A stretch of 64,000 nt of DNA, from the NCBI GenBank assembly GCA_036365455.1, contig JAWQUS010000016.1, positions 11,865,001 through 11,929,000 on the forward strand, in the 5' to 3' direction. This DNA comes from Macrosoma leucophasiata. Lineage: Eukaryota; Arthropoda; Insecta; Lepidoptera; Hedylidae. Positions 1-12,700 of the stretch are shown in pieces (position 1 is the first letter of the stretch; each line of letters starts with the position of its first letter). The position numbers and the translations under genes are program-made. The notes beneath the pieces were generated by a model. It did not search any database and had not been told where the DNA came from. It worked only from the letters and a program-made list of their open reading frames with translations.

Positions 1-1593
1 AATGGTTCACGTGTACACAGCCGATGACAAATCCATTGAGCTATATACATGGAGGAGCCCTACCTACAGAATTGGTGTGATTGCCTACAAAAATTTGGGC
101 GATTACAATGGCCGCCTTTCATAGGGTTGTATTGATAAATATCGATATCATCTTCTAATACATGAGCGGTTAATATCGATATTTTATCAACACGAATTCT
201 TATTCTTTTAAAGTATGTATGTTATTATACTTATATTACACTCTAACAATCTCTTAAAAAATCCATGCTATATGGGTGCAAAAAAGGAGAAAACAAAAAT
301 TATTTAATTTACATCAATTTCTTCTTCGATATTTTATTAAGAAACAAGAAATTCTATCGAGTATAATGCTAATACAATATCATATTACATAATTTAAATT
401 GATATGAAAAATAATTTAATATCGATACTTGGATATATCAGGTTAGTATTCGCACGTCACTAGGTAAAAATGCTATTTTTAGAAAAGAATGAATAGCATT
501 AAAAGTCATATAAGTCATACGAAACTTACACAGGTCTTCAAAACTCTTAATAAAACATGTCACTATATTATATCACTGCATTTCAAAATCCCACCGAATA
601 CGACACTCCGTGAAAATTTGTATATAACCTCACAAAGTTCAATCCAAGATTATTTTCGTTTTTCCGTGCATCACTCTGTTTTAAACAATACGAGAGCATA
701 TTCAGTCAACATAAAGCAAAACCTAGAATACCACAATAACTATACAATGGCGCCGACGGTCACGCGAGGGCATAAGTATGACTTCACATCAAATCATTTC
801 CAAAATAGATACTCTACATACATCTTGTGTCTCTTTTTACATAGGGAGCTACTGGTTAGTTAGAAAGAGTCAAAACTGTTTTTGTCAAGACATGTGTCGA
901 TTTTACCCATTATTGTATAACTACTGTTTCTATAGTAGAATGTGCCTTCTCCATGTTTATTAACTCTTTGGACAAATCAGACATTTACAACATGGCCGAC
1001 TTGTCAGTCTGTCAAATTTTGTTCACATCTTTCCCGCGGGACTTCTTTGGTGGCTCAGACTCTTTAATTTATTTCTTCAATAACTGACAACACAGTAAAC
1101 TTCAGTTGACTTCGTCTAATTACGACTAAATATATATATATATAGTCTAGTATGCTTACGGTCGTAATATATCGATATTATGAAACTTCGATTTGAATCG
1201 AACTTTTCGGAAATAGGTAGTCGCCACCCCTATTTCGGGAACGATATCTGTGCGTGTCATTTTTATTCTAGCAATACTACCACCGGAAATGAAATGGTCA
1301 TAATAAGTTCAAATTTCTTTGGAACAAACGAACTGCGTTTTAATTTAACTTTAATGTAAATTATGGAGTTAAATAATTATTTTAATGATTTAAAATGTTC
1401 CGTGAGCCAATATAGTACTCACTTGTGATAATACAGAACGTAGATCTATCGCAACATATTTGGCAAATTGCCATGAACTTCCGGTGTGAGATAAAGACAC
1501 ACGCGGATCTATCGAGAAAAGAACGCGAATAATTATAAAAATAATTGGAATAGGAAGACTTATTTAGCTATTTTACACTGTCTTGTTTAAAAA
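1..1593. other. Region upstream of eRF3, no gene recognised
   Basis: AT-rich DNA without a recognisable coding exon. Open frames here (for example 489-863) have low-complexity, unconserved-looking products. The stretch must contain the eRF3 promoter and 5' UTR, but no TATA box or initiator can be placed with confidence. A (TA)n run lies at about 1131-1144. Three TATCGATA palindromes (140-147, 174-181, 420-427) and one closer to the gene (1170-1177) are the only notable short motifs. The pair at 140 and 174 sits in a weak inverted repeat and may belong to a miniature element. Confidence 0.5.
1170..1177. promoter_or_regulatory. TATCGATA (DREF-type) motif upstream of eRF3
   Basis: A perfect TATCGATA palindrome lies 417 bp upstream of the eRF3 start codon. 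In Drosophila this octamer is the DREF/BEAF-32 site common in housekeeping promoters. Its use here is inference. The same octamer also occurs at 33620, 34041 and 39293, away from any gene I recognise, so a site alone is weak evidence. Confidence 0.3.
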
Positions 1594-4500
1594 ATGTCCA
1601 ATAACGGTGCTCCGGACTCTTGGGAAAGTCAAGCCGATGTCATAGGTGAACAAGGTGCAAAAGATTCCAATGATTTGTCCACAAAATTTTCCACGTTGAA
1701 TGTAAATGCCGTGGAGTTCGTGCCTTCTTTTTGTAAACCCTCTCAATCTAGCGACAATACTGATTCGCCTACGACACCAGAAAAATCTGAAAGTGGATCT
1801 ACTCATTCTTCTGCAAGTCCCGTTTTGAATGGTGAGTCCTGTCATTATTTGTGTCCATTGTAGATTCTGCGATTTCCATGCCTTTACATTTATAATACAA
1901 GTATTTTTTTTTGTTTATCAGCACACGGTCAAGCTCCGTACGCAAACTGACCGTCCGTGCGTTGACTTATTTTTTTTCCTAAATCCAGTTCTAACGGGTT
2001 ATGTCGAGACACGCGGCGTGACTAGATATTCAGTCAAACTTTCTCCCTTTATAAATGTTATCGACCACTATTATTGACATGGAAATTATCAAAGGTCTGT
2101 ATTTTTGTATTGATTTTATGTACGATTAATGTAATTATTGATGAAGAATGCTTGTAAACTAAAAATTTGACCAGTGAGGGTTCAATTTTAGCACTATTTT
2201 GAAATGGTACAAACCAGTTGTACTTTCTATTATAACAACATCAATATGTTTGGGCAGCTATCATGTTAACTGCTCTAGTTAAATTTATGATACTTTTACT
2301 TACACCTAGTTATTGCAGAGTAATTATTATACTAATATTAGTAATAGATAGAATAAAAAAATCATGATAATGATTAAATTTTGATGGCCAGGTGGATACA
2401 TGGACACTGCCTTACTTTGCTGTTTATGTATGGGAATTATTTTAGTCAATTATTTATATTGCATAAACTTAGTAACATAGTTATAAGAATAACTTGTTAT
2501 ATTGTTATATAAGGTTGTTGGAAATAATAAAGGTTAAATCATAATTTATAATAAGAATATGGGCCACTTTTAATTGTATTGTTATACTAAACCCAACTGC
2601 ATATCATTCCAACAGTTGTTCAACATTAACATTCCAACAGTCGTTCAAATATGACAATTGATTTCTATTGTTTATTTATTTATTTAGAACTTCAATGCAC
2701 CAGGTACATTAGGCGGACTTAATGCCATAAGGCATTCTGTACCAGTCAACTTTGTGGTAGAGGTACATTGTGAGAGGTGCAATATTAAAAAAATTGTTCA
2801 TTCACCGCTGGCGGTCTCTTGTGTCTTGTTGGTATAATGTACTTTTTTTTTCTGATTGGCAACTGCCAGTAGGCATAACTACTACTCACGTCTGAAGTCA
2901 TGTACCTTATATAAGTATTATATGCAATGCAAATAATATATATTTAATATATAGAAATTTTGTGTCAATGTTTGTAACCTAACCTCCAAATGGCTTCCCC
3001 ATTTTTTTTGTCTTTATTAATATTTGATAGGTCTGAGAAAAGGTCATTCATTATTTTTTATACCTCTAAGGCAGCTTAAAGTTTGCCAGTACAACTAGTA
3101 TTTTCATAAAGTTATATTTAGAACTTTGCTATAAATACAGTTGTGAAACTCTGTAGCCTTCTAAAATCCATCAAATATTCTAATTGTTTTTTTTTTATTT
3201 CTGAAGGTTGACAGACAAGCAAACGGGCCACCTGATGGAAAGTGGTCACCATCGCTTATGAACATTTGCAACACCAGAGGAGTTGCCAATGCACTGCCAG
3301 CCCTGAAGGATTCTTTTGACGCCATTTTTTAAGAACCCCATATTGTAGCACCGAGGGAAGTTTGATCCACAATTTACACATTCTGGGCAGGAACATGAAA
3401 ACCGCACCGTTGAGCACTACCAGGTGTCCAGTCGGTGAGAGTGGAACTTCTCTCTTCAGCGGGTAGTACAGTGTAGGAAAAGAGACGGTGGCACCATGTC
3501 AAATAGTTCAGCAGAGCACTCACGATTCTAGAGATGTTACAACACGCACAGACTCCCAATGTCTCTGCGCAGGCTCAGATGTTCAAGCCTGTCAGTAAGT
3601 TGTGGATCGTTAACAATACAAAAGGCATGTTTTTGTAGGGAGTCAAGTGGACCAAGCTGGTATTTTGGGGGCTCCCGCCCACAAATGAGGGCAGTATTCC
3701 AGATGGGGCCGCACTTGGGCCTTATAAAGCTGTAGTAGCTGCCCCGAAGTGAAATACTGCCTCGCTTTGTTAAGCACCCCTAGCTTTTTGGATGCCAACT
3801 TGGTCTTTCACTTAATGTGACTCCCGAATTGCACTTTGATCGATATGTCAATGCCCAGGATACTGATACTCTTACCAATGGTGAGTTGAGTTTCCTGGAA
3901 CTTTGGTGCTAAAATGAATGGGGTTTTTTTTTTAGCTGTGAACGTGCAGATGCTTGTGTTCGAGGGGTTGAACTGCTTATTAACAGTGTATTAAGTGCCT
4001 ATATGTACTACCTAAATCTTCCCTGACAGTATCTATAGGTTATGATGTAATTGTTTAGGATGTGGAGATGGTGGCGACAGTGGAGATGGTGGTGCGGCTT
4101 CAGCCTCGCCACGGGTGGAGGAGCCACCGCCTGTTCCGCCTGCCGAGGCATCCACCAACACCATTCCAGTGCCTGCAGATGTATCCCCCACTGCAGACAG
4201 TTGGGAAGCGGAAGCGGATGATGCATTACTTACTCCAGAGGAAAATAATGAACCTGAAGAAGAAGAGTCTGAACAACAGGTGCCACTCACTGTAATTAGC
4301 ATGTCTTTGTTTTAATTTTTTAATATAGGGTCAGTTTGCCAGTTTGCGTCCGCTTAGTGCAGTTGGTAAGTTTGGAGGAAAAAATAAAAATGATTTAGCA
4401 CTAATTCCAATTAATAAATCATGTAATGTGTTCATTGTATAATCTAAGTTAATACTTATAGTTAAGACTTAAGTTATCCAAAAATTACGAAGAACATTTT

Positions 4501-6699
4501 ATTATCTGTACTAATATTATATTTTGTATGTATGTTTGTAACTTTTCACACAAAAAACTGCCTGACCGATTTCAAAGATTTTTACCCCCTTAGAAATATG
4601 CATCTTCATTGATCGACATACCTAGTCTCTATTACATTCATTGTACCCGTGCGAACCCGGGGCGAGCCGCTAGTTATAACTAAAGTGCTTCTCACGAATG
4701 TCACGTAACACTTTTGAATTCTGCTGTGTGTATTTTGTTTTCCTTCTTTTTGTCTCCGAAAAAACAACAAACACGATAAAATTAAAATAAATTACGCATT
4801 TCATAATCACAGACTAAATTAGTAGAAAATAGAAATTCAAACTCATATTCAGAATCATAAATGTACTATGTATTTTTACAAACAAGTTAAAAATACATTA
4901 ATGTTAATTTTTCATGAAATACCTACAAACAGCATTAATGAAAAAATTAACGCAATTTTCTATAATATCATCCTCTACTATACCTAGATTGCACCCACGT
5001 GTGATTTTCGACATTCGTATCTTTTTCTACCATCATAATACACAAATTGATAATTGGCCAATACAATTGCATATTATTAACTCAGCTCTTAAACAGCTTT
5101 GTATCCTAAAATTCACATCAAACAATAAAATATCAAAATAACGCGCCGCTGCACACTAATTTTTACTCGTTCGCTCTCTTTTGTTCCACAACTGAAATTA
5201 GCTATTTTTAAACACGATTAATTAGGTAGGCGCACGAAACTTTTGTCTATATTTGATAGACAAAAGTGTCGTGCGCCTAACTAATCGTAAACGTTCCTCG
5301 TATACGTTGAGGTATTGGCGGTAATAACTTTTCATTTTATTGGTTATTATACTTATTTTACGTCTATCAAATGGTCGCGATGTGGATGGTGGTCGCGAAC
5401 TGACGATATGACCCTACATAGTTGCATTATTCACTTTATTTATTAATTGGTATATGATTTCAATTGATTTCCATGTTGCTTCTAATAAAAAACTAGATAC
5501 TAGACAACTAATAAGATCTGTTCCTTCCAATAGCTCCTTAATAAATGTGATTAGATGTTATTAAATAATTAATTTGTCATTTAATTCATAACATATAGAG
5601 AGTATTATATCAGTTGCAATAACTCTTAAAAAATATTTCTACCCTTTAATAACGCTGCTGTACTGTTTTGCATGTTAATAGTGTGTCTCTATTATTCAAC
5701 ACATAACAAACTTAATTAATTTTTTATTTTATAGAATATGTATTAGTTTATTTTAGACAGAATCTTCATATATTTAAGATGAAATATACAAGTATAATAT
5801 ATTTTGAAACTTGTTCATTGCCATGAATTTTTGTGTGTTTACATTACATAAACAATAATTGATATGCCGAGGACATACTTATATTTAACATCAATCAATA
5901 TACAGTACCCAGCAAGATATATTGCACATTGGGCCTACGAAAGAGACAATCGGCTAGTTTCGATTTCATAGACCGTTATCTCTGCTGTACACTGCCTACG
6001 TAAGCATTGATAGTCCGGTATTGGTCAAACCTTTATCAAAATGATCGACAAACGTCAGATAGGTGAGGTGCGAAAGAGATAACGCTCTTCAGACCCGAAA
6101 TAAACCAAAGTCTCCTTCCTAAGGTCGATGTGTCTTGTTGGATACTCTATCTCAATTTCTAAACCAAAGTATTTGGAAAAGATGTGGCCTAATAGTTATT
6201 GGTGAGATCTGGAGGCATAGTACACAATTACTATTTTGTTAAAAACAACAAACTTTTTGGTCTATTTGTCGTTTTAGGAGGACGGCGAATTGGCAAAAAA
6301 AATTCCGAAGAAAAAACCACCACGAGTAGAAGACACTCGGAGCAAGAAAGAACACGTTAATGTCGTATTCATTGGTCATGTAGGTAAGTGGTACCCTTCA
6401 CACATCATTTCACAGGCAGTAACTTTTCTGTATTTAAAGTTTTTAAATAATTGTTTTATATTATTTCGCATTAACACATGCTTGTGAAACATATTTTATT
6501 TTAAAGAAAAATGGAAAGAAAAATTTGACTTCAGGCGAGACTCGAACTCGCGGCCTACTGGGAATCTAGTCCAGCCGCTCTTCCAATTGAGCTACTGAAG
6601 TCCTGCCCGATTTGTCAAATCTTTCCTTCACATTTATTGCATTGCTTTATGGTAGCAGCAGCGCCATCTATTACCAACTATGCTAGTTAGGCAACAAAA

Positions 6700-6746
<47 letters not shown>

Positions 6747-9700
6747 TTGATACAGTATTTATTTTGTTTATTCAGGCTGACATGATAGAGATTACAATTT
6801 GCATTGCTTCAGTTCGTTATGATCCATATCCCTGGATATTGACACCAAACATCCTCTGATATGGGCTGCAGCCAGCCTATAGACATTTACGCAAAGACCA
6901 GAGATCAAAATGTAGATAGATGTGTTGCCACCCCTGAGACCATAGGTGTTATGGCTCTTTTGTAGTTATTAGGGCGCCATTTTTACCATCTAACTGGAAC
7001 TCGAAAAATATGAACACTACCAATTGGCGGCAGATAGGTTAGGTAATCTGGTGCCTGTGCTCTCGAGTCCAAAGTTGGTTAGACATTGTCTGCATAGTGA
7101 TCAAAAGTTATTATTGCAGAAGCCTCAAACTAAGATTTTATACATCTATCTGTGCATTATGTCCTAGCAACCCTAATCAACGAATGCCATAGCATGATGT
7201 CTTCCAACTCAAACTGTGCCATAGTAATGTCAAGCTCTGTTCCAATATTCAGAAGTCCCTAATGATAGTAAAAATATTAATTTCCATTTCTGATGATTTC
7301 CATGAAAATACTGTATACACTCTACCAACAGCTTAGCACAAGTTACTCTACATTTTACCCAAAGTGTAAATTCATAAATTATTGTTATCAATTTACAGAT
7401 GCTGGTAAATCGACAATTGGTGGACAAATAATGTCATTAACAGGAATGGTGGACAAAAGAACACTGGAGAAGTATGAGAGAGAAGCAAGAGAGAAGTCAA
7501 GAGAATCATGGTACCTCTCATGGGCACTCGATACCAACCAAGAGGGTATATTTAATTTTATTTTTGTTTCCAATCACCAAAGTTGTACCTATCAAAGGTA
7601 GCATGGAATAAATTTGACTTTTTTTTCATATTTTTATTACAGAACGTGACAAAGGGAAAACGGTGGAAGTGGGGAGAGCATACTTTGAGACTGAAAAAAA
7701 GCATTTCACAATACTTGATGCACCCGGTCACAAGAGTTTCGTACCAAATATGATTGGTGGAGCGGCACAAGCAGATCTTGCTGTTTTGGTGTGTATCTTT
7801 TATGTTTTTCTTTTGGGAGGGTTCATTCAAGTATTACGTAACGCAATTCTTGAAGGGTACCTCGAGGGTTACCACCTCTAAGCTGTCTAAATCTGGGAGT
7901 AAAAAAAAAACATTAATTGTAATTTGTCCATGGATTGCTGATCGCTGTTAGGAACAGACTAATGAGCGAACAAATTAAACTTAAAACAAATGAGAGAGAG
8001 ATATTGAAATAGAGAGAATTAAAGAAAATAAGCGAGACAAAGAAAACGTATTCTCTCAGGCACGTGAGTTAAAGAGAATAAAACAAAGTACCTACACCCG
8101 TGCAAATCATTTTATACGAAACTAGCTAGGCGTGGCGCTTGAGTAGTATATATAATGTTCTGTGTAGTGGCGAGAAGGCCGTTGTCGAGCGCGGTCGTGA
8201 AATACGCCGCTATAAGCCAGAGAATTTTGTATATTTTAAATTCCTTCTGGGAGACGGAAGATATTAATTTTCAGAGGTAAAATCCAGGCGACTCCCGGAA
8301 TTCCGGGAGAGGTGGCAGCCCTTGGTACCCCCCCTACATGTAACGCGCAAATACATTTTTAATTTTTCGTTTTCTATTTAATGTGGGATATCGATGAATT
8401 AGTCTTTCAAAAATGTTAGGGGTGTGCTTACATCATTTTAGGATTTAGTTAACCCAGTGATTCCCAAATTGGTCTATATCGACCCCTGGGGGTCTATGAC
8501 AACCTGAAAGGGGTCTGCGTAAGCGAAAACAAAATTTGGGGGTCCATGAAATGAAAATGGGGGTCCACGATAATGGATCTCAACACATACACTCATAGTA
8601 CCAATTTACTTACATCATACCAGTGATTCCCAAAATGGTCCATGGGAGACTCGATGGGGGTCTACGTAGGCGTGAATAAAAATTGGAAATATGGGAATGT
8701 GATGTAAATGTAGCAACGACGGGAGTTTACAGAAACCAGAAAAAATTGTAAAGGGTCTACAAGAAAAAATTGTTTTTGAACCTCTGTTAACCGTTCGTGA
8801 CTTATTAAGCTTTAAAGTGACAATTTTCGTTACATTCAAGTGTCCCCGCCCCCTCTACCAACTAAACGGTCGTTGTTAGAAATTAAAACGTTACGGCAAT
8901 AGTAGCTACATATAACGAAATTAAAAAGAAAACTAACACACCTAAGTTGGCTTTACAAGTTTGTGAGTAATAGTGGACCAAATGTAATACTCGACATTTT
9001 TGAACAACTTCATAGAAAGTATTTATTCATTTTTTTCGTTACATTAATCAAACCTAAAAACTACGGAATTCTTCTCTGCGCGTGGTCCGACATGCACTTG
9101 ACAGGTTTTTTTTTATTATTTCAGGTCATATCCGCGCGTAAAGGTGAATTTGAAACGGGATTTGATAGAGGGGGACAAACTCGTGAACATGCTATGTTAG
9201 CAAAAACAGCTGGTGTTAAGCATTTAGTAGCTCTTGTCAACAAAATGGATGACCCAACAGTAAACTGGGAAGAAAAGAGGTACTATATTTTATATTTGAT
9301 TTCATATTTGAGTTTCTGCCATCTCTGATGAAGAATGATGTGGTAATTGTGGAATACATTAAGGCTTTCCAGTAAGTTAATACGAAACTTTATATTGCTT
9401 CACTTGGCGCACGTGGTAAATAAACATCCCTCAGGCACAAATTACGATATTGCGAAACAAATCACACACTGCAATTGATTGAGGACACTAGTCTATAACA
9501 CATTATCATTCTTCTTCTTTTCTTTCGAATGTTAAATTTATTGATTGTTTATTAATTGAAAATTCCCACCGCCCACTAGTGGAAGAAAATTCTTCCATTC
9601 AGTCAATTGAACAATGGCGGTCAAACCATTCCAATAAGGCGGTAGTATAAATAACAACGCGGGATGGGCAGCAGCGTCCCGCGATAAGACTTACAACCAC

Positions 9701-12700
9701 TGTGATCGCCAATCCGCCTGCCAAGCGTGGCGATTATAGCATGTTCTCCCCTAATGACGCACAACACTGTAATGTTGTGGGCGTCTCTAGGATAGGCTTT
9801 GTTCAGCAGTGGACGTTTTTCGGCTGGAGTGATTGATGATGATGACTGCTAAAATAAAGAATCAATGTATGGAACTTACATTGATTTGTACAGAAAAAAA
9901 AAAGAATGAAGTATAAAGCTTTAAAATGTTAATTAGAGAGCTAATACAACATTCCCTGATATTTAAATTTTACCCCACCCAATATAAAAAAGTCTTCCTA
10001 CCAACAGTAGAAACCCTGCATACTAAACTTTAATTTTATCCATTTGTTCTGGTAAAAATATTTTAAACATCGGAAAATGTTCTTTAAGTTCTCAAAATAA
10101 TATTTCAAACTGGTTTTTTTTAAGCTCTACATATTTTTCTTTTTTTTTTTACAAATGTTATGATCTTTTGAAATTAAATAATGTGGTATTGAGGTTAAAC
10201 TAATACTACCAGCGCTATACTTTTCAATTGTTCTGTAGGATTCTATAATGTGTGATGTTTAAATTTTAATCATATAATATTGCCTGCCACCTGACGTGCC
10301 TCATAAAAGAAAAAGTACTTATAAACTTTAGAAATGTTTAAACAAGTGTTGACTCAATTTTTTCTCATACTTCACAGGTACAATGAATGTCGAGATAAAA
10401 TCCTACCTTATTTGAAGAAGCTTGGCTTCAATCCTGCGAAAGATCTTTCCTTCTTACCTGTATCAGGACAAACTGGACAAGGTTTACTGGAAAGGGTAAG
10501 TAACGTCATTATCAATCAATATACAGTTTATAGGCAATAATCCGGTATTATATATAAAGGCCCTGTAACAACTATCATAGAAGCAAAAGAATTTAGACTT
10601 CAGCGGTGGCAACACATTGAACACATCTACATTTCTACCATCAGTTTGTATGTCTATTGGCTGCAGTATTTGTTTACAGTCAATGTGAACAGCAAAACAG
10701 TGGCCAAGTGTGAGTTGACACACATGCAGAGGGTTCTGCACAGTTCTCAAATTTCATATGCTATTTTAAATAACATAGACTTATCACAGGTTGTCCTGCA
10801 ATTACAGGTATTTGTAATAACGCCTCGAGCATAACAAATACGCGTATTAATGGTTGGTCCTTATCTTATAAATACAGTAGAAAATGTTCATCAGAATATC
10901 AAATGCATATCGAATTTGGAGCACTTTACAATGTAGTAAAATATTTGAAGGTATTCTTTTGTATTTTTAGGTAACAGAAGAAATTTGTCCATGGTACCGG
11001 GGGCCATCTTTTATTCAGTTAATAGATGAACTTCCTTCTTTGAACCGCAAAATGGATGGCCCATTCATAATGCCAGTTGTGGATAAATATAAAGATATGG
11101 GTACAGTGCTCATGGGCAAAGTTGAAGCTGGTACCACACGTAAAAGCAGTACTTTATTCCTAATGCCTAATAGGGTGAGTGCAATTTTCATATTTTAACT
11201 TCTGGATACTGAATAAAATATATTAACTATCTAGTCACAACACATATAATATTATTATGTATACTGACTATACATTGTTTATATAAATAGTATTACTATG
11301 TATAACTGCTATTACTAAACAACTACATAGTTTAGTAGTAACTATGCTGGGCCCTGAGTTTGGTCCCAGTTTAGAGGATAAATACTATCTATATGCCTGA
11401 AGATATCAAGAGGCACACTATTAGATGGTATAAAATACGAATGGGGAATTGTGGGTGCATGCCTTCACAGTATTCGTCTCCGCCTACCACTACACCCTTG
11501 AGAGAATACAAATGTAAAGATTTTTTTGTTTTTAAATATCTGTATCTTGATGCAGGTCCAAGTAACTGTAGATCAGTTATGGTCTGATGACATTGAAGTC
11601 ACGTCTATTGGACCAGGCGAGAATGTAAAAGTCAAACTCAAAGGAATTGAAGAAGAAGATGTATCGCCCGGATTTGTTCTTTGCGATATTGCAGAACCCA
11701 TCACAACAGGCAGAGTAAGTAGTGTTTCATATTATTGTAATAAATTATTTGTAAAACCGTTTTAATTTCAGTTATTTTAATATAGTGTTTTCATATAGAA
11801 ATATTAATATAAAATTTAATATTTCTATATGCAACTCTTTCTGCCCATTGTTTATATAATATTATCTCAGGATCCCTGAGTCTTATCCACCAGAGGATCC
11901 TAGAAAGTCCGGGAGTTCATCAGAATACCCTAAATTTTAAAATACAACACAAACGTAAAACCTTCTGCTTAGCAGTAGGTTCATATTTTAAATATTTTAA
12001 TCTGCTTAAATAATATTATATAAACAATGGGCAGAAAGAGTTGCATATTATTATTGTAATTACTTGTAACTTGTCATTCTGGTTTATTAACTAAATGTCT
12101 CTAGAGTGCATTATCATATCATCAGTTAAATTGATTTCAATAGCTTAATTAGATTACCTACAAAGATACAATACTATGTAATATTCATTTGTGTGTTTCA
12201 GGTATTTGATGCTCAAGTTGTAATCTTAGAGCACAAGTCCATTATTTGTGCAGGCTATTCTGCAGTTATGCATATACATTGTGCAGCTGAGGAAGTCACT
12301 GTAAAGGTATAGTGAAAATGTTTGTTTATTTTAGTAATATAGGCTTCATTAAAATGACGATTAAAAGTCTTACTAAAAATACTAATAATTACTAAAAATA
12401 TTGCAACATTAAATAATCTGATTGCACCTAATCAAAATTAAGTTACTTTTATGTCTTTTACCCTACGAATAATTACGTATAGAAATGTAACTCTCATAAT
12501 TGACATACATTCACTCTTCCAACATGTCTATGCTTGCATTCGATTGGTCGTGACAAGGTCATTTCGCCCAGCAGCAAAGAAACGTGCTATAGCCTGACGC
12601 GCTGCGATGTGTCCTTTTTATGCCCCACCCACGGTCTCTATTTACCTTTACCTCTTTTTTTTTTTGACTTAGTTACATTTCTTCACATTATTATTTGTAG

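Noticed and set aside
489..863. 124-codon open frame upstream of eRF3
   Set aside because: The product is low in complexity, has no recognisable domain, overlaps other frames, and lies in AT-rich DNA where such frames are expected by chance.
6527..6602. Calling the tRNA-like domains functional decoding tRNA genes
   Set aside because: The anticodon loop is 9 nt, or 7 nt with a mismatched stem. The copies are clearly part of a dispersed repeat, so no amino acid identity was assigned.
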